In this document: positions 15,470 through 23,628 of the stretch, one piece after another
Position numbering within the stretch: position 1 is the first letter of the stretch
How the letters are laid out: each line of letters opens with the position of its first letter
Assembly: GCA_024346835.1 (NCBI GenBank)
Contig: AP024866.1
Span: 1,178,001 to 1,242,000 of the forward strand
Length of the DNA: 64,000 bases
From: Vibrio comitans
Lineage (GTDB): Bacteria > Pseudomonadota > Gammaproteobacteria > Enterobacterales > Vibrionaceae
Direction of reading: 5' to 3'
Notes under the pieces: model-generated
Seen by the model: the letters and a program-made list of their open reading frames with translations, nothing else
Database searches by the model: none
What the model was told of the DNA's origin: nothing
Position numbers and translations under genes: made by a program

Positions 15470-18112
15470 CTAAAGCGGCAAATCAAATACAAATTGTGCG
15501 CTGACAATTTGTACATCATCAGACACCTTTTCCCACAACAAATCGATTTTCCCGTAGTCATTTCGGTTAAGGTTAATACCTATCCCGTAATTGAAATGAG
15601 TGTTTTCATCTATATCGATAAGCTCAGACGCACCGTCGATACTCGGCTCTATATAGCTAATCCCTAGTACTACAAAAGGGGCAAAGTTGTCTCCCCAGAG
15701 CTGATTGATACGGTATTTTGCATTCACTCTAAACAGGTGATACTGAACATCAGTGTTAGGGTAGCCTACAGCGTCTGATTCTAGTTTGGCCTCGTTTAAC
15801 CAGTTATAGCTGACATAAGTAGACCAGTTGGAATCGAATTGGTAGCCAAAACCGATACCAAAAGCAGGCTGGTACTTATCATCTTGTTTCCATTGTGTAT
15901 CGTCTAAATCAGGAGATAAGTAAGACATTCCTAGATCGGCGTTAACGAAAAAACCCTTATCCTCACTGTTATTGTCAATAGTCGATGCATTGGTGGATAA
16001 CGCAACTGACGACAACGCTACTGCTAATAGACCTCTCCTAACTAAAGTTAGACGTCTATAGATGAGCAATAGTAAAACTATCAAGCCAGAGTAACCTACT
16101 GAACCACCTACAATGGCCTGTCCTGAGCTATCTTCGTCAGTTTCAGTGATTAAAGGCTCACCCGCCTTGACTTGCAAAGTCACTCTTTGGGGAAAACTGT
16201 GTGCGAGGTTTAGATCGACTGCATCATAGTAAAATTCGTCAATACCTACAAAATCAGCTTCTGGTGTGTATGTAAAACTTCCATCAGAGTTAAATTGAAG
16301 CTGTCCATTAGAAACATCACTAAAAAGCCTTGATGTGAGTCCTTGATAAAATGGCTCTGAACTATTTTGATCGTCTCTGTCATTTGCAAGAACCCCCGGA
16401 CCATGAATGGTCAGCACTTCTGTTGTATGAAGGCTATAAGTGTCTTGCTGAGTCGTTGGTCGAGAGTTGGTTGGAATAGAAATCCAATTAGTTGATTGTA
16501 TATCGATGTTTACCGTTGCCGTTTTCCCTCCTAGATCGTATTCGAAAGAATCGTGACCATAGTAACCGTCGTTGGGTGTATATAAAAATGAGCCGTCTAC
16601 CTCAAGAGTTAGAGAACCGTGTAGGACATCTTTAGTAAGGGTTGCATCTAAACCTCCAGGCGTTGTGTCATTTGCTAGGACGCCCTCTGCGCTATTTTTG
16701 AGAACAGAAACACCCTCTTCAGTGGTATAGCTATCGTTATGAGGATATAGCGATTCGTGTTTTTCATATGCCCCAATATCAATGGCAGCGCCTTGTGGGC
16801 GAACCTCCTTAAGGTAATCGCTAGCAATTGAGGTACCATCCGAATACTTCGCGGCTTCATCGTTACCCATGTCAACAAGTGGTAACGATAGTTCATTGGG
16901 AACAAAGCAGCGATTGCGATTAAAGCAGCCAAGTGCGTTTAGGTTCAAAGCTGTATCTGCAACACCATTCGTAGAAAGGTAGTTATTTTTATTTACAGCC
17001 CTTGGATAAATTGTCGTATCGGCCCAATTTGTTGGAGAGATCAATGGCAGTGTATTTTTTTCAGGGTCCGTCGAAAAAATTAAGTTATTGTTTGCGATAA
17101 GTTGTGCCGAGCCCAAAAGATCAATATGTGTGGCATTGAAAAGAGGGGGAAAGCCGCCTGCAGTTTTTGGTGTAAAGTACAAGGTACTATTAGTCAGTGT
17201 CAGATCGCCATCATCGACTAATAAACTACGAGTAGCAAGAGAGTTTCTGCCATCAAAAAGCGAGTTTGCTATTTCAACATCTGCTCGTTTAAAAGAGAAA
17301 GCTGCATCCCGAAAACCTGCGAAATATGAATCCTTTATCGTCGCTGTGCTTTGTTGCAACGATACATGAGAAAGGACTCGAGACGAGCTTATCGCTTTCT
17401 GCCCAGTAGAGTTATCTGCTATGGCTGTGTTAGAGATAATTAGATCGGTATCGAAAGCTAGAATAAGCTCTTTACCGTTATTAACGCGGTTTTCAAAAAT
17501 AAGACTATCGTTGATGGTAAGGCTACCAACGTTTGGCCCAGACAAATCTGATGAGCCATGTAAAATCAAGTTATAAGAGCTGTCTTGGACTACGTTGTTA
17601 AACAATGCGACGTTGTTTAACGTTACGTTTGCATCATCAGCATTGAGCACACTGCCAGTATGAGTCACTGCAATATTTTCGATAGTGACATCAATAACTC
17701 TTCCTGCAACATTTCTCGGGTTCACTCTAAAAAGTAATGAAGAGGGTTTGAGTATGGTCACACCAGCATCGAACGGGTAACCCGCATTGAGAAGACCGCC
17801 GGATGTTATCCACCTTTGCTTGTCATCTATGACTACTCTGTCATTACCCAGTCCACGAATGATTACATCATCTTCAATAATAATCGGGTTAGAAGAGACT
17901 CCAGCGCCTGCTAGGCCAGGGTAGATAGGCGCGTTATTGCCAAAGGTCGCTGGAATTTCAACAATGTCTGGTCCAGGGTTTTGATTTGCTTGTTCAATCG
18001 CCCATCGCAAAGTCCCATTGCCTGTAGCGGCATTACTAGTTACTTGATAAGTAGCTGAATAAGCGGAATTTGAAACGAGTAAGGTTGCCATTAAAGCGAG
18101 TAATTTATTCAT
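15470..18112 (-). CDS. Surface protein: beta-helix, cadherin-like repeats, GlyGly-CTERM-like segment and C-terminal barrel
   Basis: An 880-aa protein with a signal peptide (LLALMATLLVSNSAYSA). Residues about 20-440 look like a right-handed parallel beta-helix (start TYQVTSNAATGNGTLRWAIE, many N-rich strands). Two cadherin-like repeats follow (about 454-545 and 555-650; SFLYTPNDGYYGHDSFEYD, SFTYTPEADFVGIDEFYYD). At 669-690 comes GGSVGYSGLIVLLLLIYRR, like the GlyGly-CTERM sorting tail cut by rhombosortase. The frame continues with a second signal-like stretch (GLLAVALSSVALSTNA) and a 165-aa OmpA-like barrel ending VSAQFVFDLPL. It looks like two genes fused in frame; no start codon with a binding site was found for the second part. 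Confidence 0.75.
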   Translation of the reverse strand: MNKLLALMATLLVSNSAYSATYQVTSNAATGNGTLRWAIEQANQNPGPDIVEIPATFGNNAPIYPGLAGAGVSSNPIIIEDDVIIRGLGNDRVVIDDKQRWITSGGLLNAGYPFDAGVTILKPSSLLFRVNPRNVAGRVIDVTIENIAVTHTGSVLNADDANVTLNNVALFNNVVQDSSYNLILHGSSDLSGPNVGSLTINDSLIFENRVNNGKELILAFDTDLIISNTAIADNSTGQKAISSSRVLSHVSLQQSTATIKDSYFAGFRDAAFSFKRADVEIANSLFDGRNSLATRSLLVDDGDLTLTNSTLYFTPKTAGGFPPLFNATHIDLLGSAQLIANNNLIFSTDPEKNTLPLISPTNWADTTIYPRAVNKNNYLSTNGVADTALNLNALGCFNRNRCFVPNELSLPLVDMGNDEAAKYSDGTSIASDYLKEVRPQGAAIDIGAYEKHESLYPHNDSYTTEEGVSVLKNSAEGVLANDTTPGGLDATLTKDVLHGSLTLEVDGSFLYTPNDGYYGHDSFEYDLGGKTATVNIDIQSTNWISIPTNSRPTTQQDTYSLHTTEVLTIHGPGVLANDRDDQNSSEPFYQGLTSRLFSDVSNGQLQFNSDGSFTYTPEADFVGIDEFYYDAVDLNLAHSFPQRVTLQVKAGEPLITETDEDSSGQAIVGGSVGYSGLIVLLLLIYRRLTLVRRGLLAVALSSVALSTNASTIDNNSEDKGFFVNADLGMSYLSPDLDDTQWKQDDKYQPAFGIGFGYQFDSNWSTYVSYNWLNEAKLESDAVGYPNTDVQYHLFRVNAKYRINQLWGDNFAPFVVLGISYIEPSIDGASELIDIDENTHFNYGIGINLNRNDYGKIDLLWEKVSDDVQIVSAQFVFDLPL

Positions 18113-18347
18113 ACGACTCTCATCCTTGAGTGAATAGTTTACGCATACGCTTCTAATGTAACAGAGTTGTTTTGAATGTAAATTAGATTGGTATTATTGA
18201 AACCAAATCGGTTACCTGATTCAGCGTCGATGCGCCTAAATTATACGGATATGAAACAATACATATTGATAGTCCAAGTGGGTAGATTGGATTCAATGAA
18301 CCTTAACTCACAATATAAATAGCTGTTGTTAGATCTAAAGGAAAAGA

Positions 18348-18830
18348 ATGGAAACTATCATTAAACAAGCAACTGAACTGCGAAAAGAAGCCAAGTACAG
18401 CGAATCTAGAGCCTTGTTAGCCTCGTTGTTGAACAATGACAAGTATTCTGCGAGAGCTCATTTGCAGATTGCATGGTCTTACGACAACGAGGGCAAAGAG
18501 AAAGAGGCAATCACTCATTATTTGTCATCGCTCTCGGGCATTCTCAGTTCAACAGAAAGGTTTGATGCCTTGTTTGGTTTGGCGAGTACTTATCGAAGCC
18601 TTGGTATGTACGCAGAGGCATTAAGCTATTTTGAACAAACTCTTAATGAGTATCCTAGCTCAATTGAGGTTCAGCCTTTTTATGCGATATGCCTTTACAA
18701 TTTAGGACGTCATAAAGAAGCGACTTCATTGCTGCTCGAACTTCTGATATCAACCACGAACAGCGAAGCAATTAAAACCTATCAGAGAGCGATTTCTTTA
18801 TATGCACAAGATTTGGATAAAACGTGGTAA
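18348..18830 (+). CDS. Tetratricopeptide repeat (TPR group 5) protein
   Basis: A 160-aa all-helical protein with four TPR units: ARAHLQIAWSYDNEGKEKEA, ALFGLASTYRSLGMYAEALS, QPFYAICLYNLGRHKEATSL are the clearest. The pattern (AW-D-G-EAI-HY, then STYRSLG-Y-EAL) matches the tetratricopeptide group 5 family, cytoplasmic proteins of unknown role that probably mediate protein contacts. GGAAAAGA precedes ATG 18348. It is a single-gene block ending in repeat copy R7. Confidence 0.8.
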   Translation: METIIKQATELRKEAKYSESRALLASLLNNDKYSARAHLQIAWSYDNEGKEKEAITHYLSSLSGILSSTERFDALFGLASTYRSLGMYAEALSYFEQTLNEYPSSIEVQPFYAICLYNLGRHKEATSLLLELLISTTNSEAIKTYQRAISLYAQDLDKTW

Positions 18831-18884
18831 AGGAAAATATACGAAACGTACATCTAACACTTGTAGATTGTTTTTGAATATGAC

Positions 18885-18955
18885 ATCTAACTCGTTTATG
18901 TCCAAGAACGTTTTACAGATCCAAGCTTTGGGACAAAAGTGAGCCCTAGTTGGCC
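18885..18955 (+). repeat. Recurrent intergenic element, copy R7
   Basis: Left core ATCTAAC fits the attC core RYYYAAC exactly; right core GTTGGCC fits GTTRRRY at six of seven. CTCGTTTATGTCCAAG pairs with CTTTGGGACAAAAGTGAG across a loop of about 20 bases. It shares the middle segment AACGTTTTACAG with copy R8. It begins 54 bp after the TPR gene. Confidence 0.7.
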
Positions 18956-19243
18956 TAGCATGAAATGGAAAACAGTGGAGGATTTATATTGAATGATACA
19001 AATGACAAGAATCACAACTGCCAGATAAGAAGAAAGACTTAGTATATAGTGATATGTCAGGTTTCTCTGCTAAATGACGTTGCTTTTACGCAGGTACGTT
19101 TAAAGTAGCAATTAATACTTTCGATTTTTTAAGAATAATCCAATAGTCACCTCGGTAATAACAGATGTTACCGAGAATCATTAGGCATACATCAACTCAG
19201 TTGATAGTTTCTCTGTCTATTTTTTAGTCAGAGAGTCGGTGAC

Positions 19244-19807
19244 ATGAAGAAGCGAGTTAGTGGTTTCACCCTAGTAGAGCTAGTGGTGGTTATTGTCGTT
19301 TTGGGTATATTAGCCGTTACTGCTCTTCCTAAGTATCTGAATCTGCAAAGGGATGCCCGTATTGCTGCTGTGCATGGAGCGGCGGGCGCCTTGCATGATG
19401 CGGCTAAGTTGGCTTATTCGAAAGCGGCGATAGATGGTATTGAAAATGAAGGCAGATCTGGCCCCAAAAGTCCCCCATATTCAGAAACTAACTTAGGTAT
19501 CCTAGAGTTAAAAAGAGGTTATCCCGAAGCTTATGCCGAAGATGGTGGCGTGGGCATCATTCAGCTTACTGATTTCGGAGGGTTCGTACCTGAAGATGGA
19601 AGCGGTGCATCGACTGATTGGGATATTTGTTATGCCTCAAGAAGCGGTAATTGTTACCCAGAGGGAGCTACCGGTAATGGAGAAGTAAGAGTCGGCTTCG
19701 ACATACTAGAAGACGATCTACGGAAATGTCGTGTTCGGTATATCGAAGCAGAAGACAAAGGCTTTCCTGACGCATATCAAATCATCATAGAAACTCAGGA
19801 CTGCTAA
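19244..19807 (+). CDS. MSHA-like type IV pilin (second copy)
   Basis: A 187-aa prepilin. Leader MKKRVSG, then [20 protein letters not shown], gives cleavage after G7 and glutamate at mature position 5. YLNLQRDARIAAVHGAAGAL repeats the MSHA-like pattern of the pilin at 2254. The C-terminal domain has cysteines at DICYAS, GNCYPE, RKCRV and at the end (TQDC), enough for two disulfides. It has its own long upstream region and no assembly genes nearby. It is paralogous in type to the first pilin but differs in the variable domain, so it would give a different pilin tip or subunit. Confidence 0.85.
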   Translation: MKKRVSGFTLVELVVVIVVLGILAVTALPKYLNLQRDARIAAVHGAAGALHDAAKLAYSKAAIDGIENEGRSGPKSPPYSETNLGILELKRGYPEAYAEDGGVGIIQLTDFGGFVPEDGSGASTDWDICYASRSGNCYPEGATGNGEVRVGFDILEDDLRKCRVRYIEAEDKGFPDAYQIIIETQDC

Positions 19808-20107
19808 ATCTTGTGCCTTCCAGTTATAATCTAAAACGAGGGTTGAATTTTCCTCCTTCCAGAAAAGTTCAATCCCGAACCTCTTATTGTCTGGCCCATC
19901 GAGTTTGATGGGTTTAAACCGCTAATTAAACCAGTTTCCTTTTTATTCGCCCTTATGTAGTTTAGCTACACTTCGCATATCTTCTTATTCTTTGAACTTC
20001 TGTCGTTCAAAAAGATGTAAAAAACGGCTTGTTTCCTCGTCATTGATGCATTGATCCTGTTAATGTATTGGTAGTTTGAACAAGCACTTAAACTCAAGGA
20101 GTGAGAA
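19808..20107. other. Intergenic stretch with an imperfect hairpin
   Basis: No gene. GAGGGTTGAATTTTC (near 19840) and GAAAAGTTCAATCCC with GAACCTC form an imperfect stem that may end the pilin transcript, though no T run follows. The promoter of the next lipoprotein gene must lie in the last 100 bp. Confidence 0.4.
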
Positions 20108-21142
20108 ATGAAATGCATTAAACTAACTGCATTGGCATTCGCTATTACGTATATAACCGCATGCTCTCAATTTCAGGGCAGTTCTCCAACCTCAAATCCC
20201 AACCAAACAATTACAGTGACGGAAGAAAACTTCACTCACGCTGAAACGGCTCGAAACTATCGCAACTGGGCAAGCAAGGGGGCCACTGAGAAGTTTGTGA
20301 AGATGCAGGGACTACCTCCACGTGGCAAAGCTGCACCAACGGTTCAGATGAACGATGATACTCTTTACGGAGTGGTTATCGTAAAAGCCAAGGCTGGGGA
20401 AGTCACCTTCTCTATCCCAGAAACAAACAACTACATGGCGGTTCAAGTAGTCACAGAGCGTGGCCACGGGCAGCATTATGTTGTGGAGGATAGCAGCTAC
20501 AATCTACCCGTTGAATCTGACTACGCCTTGTTGATTTACCGCTCAGGTACTGAAAAAGGTATCGAGAATGCAGTAGCTCAACTGGACAAGGTAAACGTAG
20601 GTGACTTTAACTTTGCTACAGATTATCAGGTAAAGCCATACGATTATGACGAAGTCGAAAAGTGGGTTCAGAAATACACAGCTGAAGTAAACAGCATGGT
20701 TAACTTTACCTATACCTTCCCAAGAACCAGCGACAAAGTAACCGACTTACACCAGTGGAACCTCGAGAATGCTGCAGGATGGGGGGGAGCGAGTCCTGAA
20801 GCATTCGTAGGTAACAAATACTCTAACAGCCCTAAGATGAGTGCAAGTATTTGCTACACCACAACATTTGATGATCCCAAAAACAAATTCTTCACTTCAA
20901 TTACTGCTTACGACCAAGACAAATACTTGATGGAGGGGGTTAAGAACGTTAATTCAAACACTTGGGAAACCAATGGAGACGGGACAATCACAGTGTCATT
21001 TAACTGTGGTGAAACAGCCAAGAATAACATTGATACTCAGGGGAATGATTTTACGTTTACCACTCGTCATTACGGAGTGAATCCAAGCATCATCAGTGAT
21101 CAGAAAGATCCAATCATCGCAGGGGTTAAAGAAGGTAGGTAA
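20108..21142 (+). CDS. DUF1254-like lipoprotein
   Basis: A 344-aa lipoprotein: KCIKLTALAFAITYITACS carries lipobox ITAC, so Cys19 would be lipidated. The DUF1254-like part (about residues 40-170) includes MQGLPPRGKAAPTVQMNDD and ADYALLIYRSGTEKG-like strands; the C-terminal part (about 240-340) resembles a divergent DUF1214 domain. Function unknown, expected at the periplasmic face of a membrane. AAGGAG eight bases upstream supports the start. It resembles the exported DUF1254/DUF1214 protein at 9058 in domain type but is shorter and lipid-anchored. Confidence 0.75.
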   Translation: MKCIKLTALAFAITYITACSQFQGSSPTSNPNQTITVTEENFTHAETARNYRNWASKGATEKFVKMQGLPPRGKAAPTVQMNDDTLYGVVIVKAKAGEVTFSIPETNNYMAVQVVTERGHGQHYVVEDSSYNLPVESDYALLIYRSGTEKGIENAVAQLDKVNVGDFNFATDYQVKPYDYDEVEKWVQKYTAEVNSMVNFTYTFPRTSDKVTDLHQWNLENAAGWGGASPEAFVGNKYSNSPKMSASICYTTTFDDPKNKFFTSITAYDQDKYLMEGVKNVNSNTWETNGDGTITVSFNCGETAKNNIDTQGNDFTFTTRHYGVNPSIISDQKDPIIAGVKEGR

Positions 21143-21265
21143 CTACCTAAGGATAAGCCCCTTTAAACTTCGTTAGGGGCACTTCGAATACTTGGGTAAA
21201 GTATCGTAATACGCTAACTGTTTAGTGTTGACTTGTCTTGATATATCAAGGCGTAGTAACCCTAC

Positions 21266-21331
21266 GGCTAACATGCTTTTGTCCATAAACGTTTTACAGA
21301 GCCAGGTTTCAGGACAATAGCGCCGTAAACC
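21266..21331 (+). repeat. Recurrent intergenic element, copy R8
   Basis: Left core GGCTAAC (six of seven to RYYYAAC); the right core is degenerate (GTAAACC). GCTTTTGTCCATAAAC pairs with GTTTCAGGACAATAGC, about 12 of 16. It shares AACGTTTTACAGA with R7. It is the last copy before the integrative element. Confidence 0.65.
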
Positions 21332-21727
21332 GTTTGTGTAGAAGGTTTTGATTCACTTAGATTATGGTTGCCCGTACTTCGCTCGAAAGTCTATTTTGAG
21401 AAAAGAAAAAATAAAATCTTAGCGTTGAAGCCAAGTGGTGTAAGGCTTTGGGTTTCAATTTTTGCTGTTGGCTCAAAAGTAAAGCTGAACACAAAATTTA
21501 AGAACTCTTGTTTGTAATACCTACATTGCAAGGCAGGGGGGACTTCCCGAAAGGCAATTGAAAGTGGGTAGGACCGCCACTTTCGAGAAGGGAGCCTAAC
21601 CCACTCCGCTCTCTGCCTTGTTTTCTCAGTCACCAGTGGTCAACTGAAGGGTTGCCCATCATATAAAAGTTAGCATCACTGCCTATCAAGGAAGTCTTCG
21701 AAAGAAAGGTAGCGAGAAACCATGGAG

Positions 21728-21790
21728 ATAAAGTCGCTGGCTTGCCCTTTGGTTGGCGACTTTATTTCACTACTGTGTGGATACACACAG
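21728..21790 (-). terminator. Two adjacent hairpins, terminator candidates
   Basis: ATAAAGTCGC (21728) pairs with GCGACTTTAT (21756-21765), a perfect 10-bp stem. CTGTGTG (21773) pairs with CACACAG (21784-21790) around a GATA loop. They lie just past the end of the leftward gene at 21828 and may end its transcript or mark an element boundary. Confidence 0.45.
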
Positions 21791-21827
21791 CATTATCTTG
21801 TGTCCCAATGGTTTAACTCCTTGTTGG

Positions 21828-22502
21828 TCATTTCCAGATGGAACTTAACGCAACTATCAGAAACCACTTGAACCAGTGAAACCTGCTTGCCTGTTTGGAG
21901 CGTGTGGCCGACTTTTCATGCTTACCTTTAGTTTTGGTCTTGGTAAGAGTAGTTGGGGCGAGCGTAGGTTGAGCGCTTACATTTGCAGCGGACAGTTGCT
22001 CTACGAAAAATGTTTGAGAAAGCTCCTTGTTTTTAGGCCAATGTGTCTTGGAAATGATGGGAGAGGGGGAAATTTTAATGAGCGCAGCAATTGTACCTGT
22101 TTGGCTCACTTGCAATGAAGCGTTACAGTCCAGATGGGTATCCTTTGAGAAAGCCGGTTTTTCAGCGTATTTAGCGTTCAGCTTCAGATTATTAATCGAT
22201 TTACACGGGTCTGTCTTAAAGATACCTGCTTTACAGGCAAGCCGAGTGAGGCAACGAAATTGTCTGATGTAGTTGTTGATGGTGGAAGGAGCAAGGCGCT
22301 CTTGGCATTGATTGATGAAGGTAACAATATCGTCATGCGATAGCTCGGTGAAGCTCAGGTTCTCATTAATATAATTGCAGACTTTGCTAAGACAGGGGAT
22401 GTAGATGCGTGCGGTTGATTCTGCATACGATTTTAGATACACCGTCTCAATGATGGTTTGTAGCTGATTGACTGCGTTGATTGCCGATTCATGTTTTGTC
22501 AT
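21828..22502 (-). CDS. Integrase-type core-binding domain protein lacking the catalytic domain
   Basis: A 224-aa product. AAAGGAG nine bases before ATG 22502 is a strong binding site. Residues about 10-115 look like the SAM-like core-binding domain of tyrosine recombinases (SYAESTARIYIPCLSKVCNY, then APSTINNYIRQFRCLTRLAC). Instead of the catalytic R-K-HxxR-H-Y domain, the remainder is low-complexity (PTLAPTTLTKTKTKGKHEK) and ends in FHWFKWFLIVALSSIW. It could bind recombinase sites or partner the integrase at 23629 without cutting DNA, or be a decayed recombinase kept open by chance. The good start signal favours a real gene. Confidence 0.55.
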   Translation of the reverse strand: MTKHESAINAVNQLQTIIETVYLKSYAESTARIYIPCLSKVCNYINENLSFTELSHDDIVTFINQCQERLAPSTINNYIRQFRCLTRLACKAGIFKTDPCKSINNLKLNAKYAEKPAFSKDTHLDCNASLQVSQTGTIAALIKISPSPIISKTHWPKNKELSQTFFVEQLSAANVSAQPTLAPTTLTKTKTKGKHEKSATRSKQASRFHWFKWFLIVALSSIWK

Positions 22503-22779
22503 TGTCTTTCTCCTTTGGCACCAACGTTACGCTGCTGCTTCGAAGCACGGTAAGTCAGTGCTCGGAAAAAAGTTTCAATGTTGCTCCAGTCGAAAAGCGC
22601 GACACCCGTATTCACGGTGTTGCTTCATTGAGCGCAGTCCTCGCGCATTTCCAAACTCTAAATCCAGACTGATAAAACGACTTAAATTTCTTTTTTACGG
22701 CTTTGTGAATGAGACTTTCGGGGTCGGTTCGACCTGATAGAGTGATTGTAAAATCAATCAAATCAATAAGGTGGACATC

Positions 22780-23217
22780 ATGTTGAGATTCTTCGGTGCA
22801 ACGTTTGTTGCAATAGTGCTACTGCTGACCTGCTCAGTAGGGGTATACAAAGCGCAAGGTGATACGGTGAACCTGTATGAGTGCGCTAATCTTCAATGCC
22901 GTTATACGAGTGAAGTATTGGAAGATAACTACTACATAGGGCTTGAAGATAAAGGGTGGGTGACGCTGTTGATGCCAGACAACCACGCGGTACTTTCTGA
23001 TGAGCTCGAGCTTCAATTTATGGGGTTTAACCCTTGGGTTGAAGGGATGAGTTGGATGCATTGGATGTTGATGCTTTGGGTCGCGTATATTGCGGTTACA
23101 TCCGTTAAATATCGGATGCGCTATGACATTTTGGATGTGCGCTACAAAATGATGCAAGACGAACTGTCCGATAAGTTGGCAGAACTGGCTCGATACAAAG
23201 GAAAGCAAGAGTTCTAG
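22780..23217 (+). CDS. Membrane protein with C-terminal coiled coil, unknown function
   Basis: A 145-aa product from ATG 22780, with AAGGTGG upstream; GTG 22771 is less well placed. Two membrane segments: FFGATFVAIVLLLTCSVGV (residues 4-22) and MHWMLMLWVAYIAVTSV (about 92-108). The loop between them has two cysteines (YECANLQCRY) and would face the periplasm. After the second segment comes a charged, probably coiled-coil tail (MMQDELSDKLAELARYKGKQ). Followed by a good terminator. It lies inside the small integrative element; no family recognised. Confidence 0.6.
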   Translation: MLRFFGATFVAIVLLLTCSVGVYKAQGDTVNLYECANLQCRYTSEVLEDNYYIGLEDKGWVTLLMPDNHAVLSDELELQFMGFNPWVEGMSWMHWMLMLWVAYIAVTSVKYRMRYDILDVRYKMMQDELSDKLAELARYKGKQEF

Positions 23218-23232
23218 CATGAAGTAGGGCAA

Positions 23233-23260
23233 AACAGCACTCCACAGTCGGAGTGCTGTT
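23233..23260. terminator. Terminator hairpin
   Basis: AACAGCACTCC and GGAGTGCTGTT form a perfect 11-bp stem with a 6-base loop, between the rightward membrane protein and the leftward small gene; it can serve both strands. Confidence 0.75.
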
Positions 23261-23281
23261 GTACCCATCGCCCAGTGATTA

Positions 23282-23467
23282 CTAGAATGGGACTTCGTCT
23301 TGACCGTTATCTTCTCCCGAATCTTTAAACTCCCCTGGTAATGCACCTTCAACAAAGGCTAATCGTAACTCCCACAGTTCGCTTCTTAAACATGATGCAT
23401 TGTGCTCCATCATCTTGATGTGGTGCTCTATCATCTCAATGTGTTTATTGAATTGACTGTATTTCAT
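23282..23467 (-). CDS. Small coiled-coil protein, unknown function
   Basis: A 61-aa product from ATG 23467, preceded by GAGG; the frame is open to 23521 without a better start. Sequence is helical and heptad-like (HIEMIEHHIKMMEHNASCLR) with an acidic tail (KDSGEDNGQDEVPF). It is downstream of the integrase on the same strand. Nothing recognised; the acidic tail resembles those of small DNA mimics or single-stranded DNA binding tails, which is speculation. Confidence 0.45.
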   Translation of the reverse strand: MKYSQFNKHIEMIEHHIKMMEHNASCLRSELWELRLAFVEGALPGEFKDSGEDNGQDEVPF

Positions 23468-23628
23468 ACCTTTTACCTCACTTAAAATTAATGGTGTTTG
23501 CAGACCAGAATTGGCCTTCAACTGAGTTAGGTTAAGTAGCAGTATTTATTTTTTGAGTTGCGCTTTTTATTCGGTTGTGGATATTGAGTCTTCAATATAG
23601 GGAAGGCCCCTCTGATGAGAGGCGTCCG

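Larger units (their letters stand above)
21143..21827. other. Gene-free stretch with repeat copy R8 and strong hairpins
   Basis: GCCCCT...AGGGGC (21157-21180) is a weak terminator-like stem after the lipoprotein gene. Copy R8 follows. Further right, two hairpins lie at 21728-21765 and 21773-21790. A minus-strand frame of 80 codons at 21391-21633 has no start signal or recognisable domain and was not accepted. Confidence 0.5.

Noticed and set aside
1899..21331. CRISPR array
   Set aside because: The repeats are kilobases apart, imperfect and not separated by short spacers; no cas genes.
21391..21633. 80-codon minus-strand frame
   Set aside because: No start signal and no recognisable domain; sequence composition looks like non-coding DNA with inverted segments.
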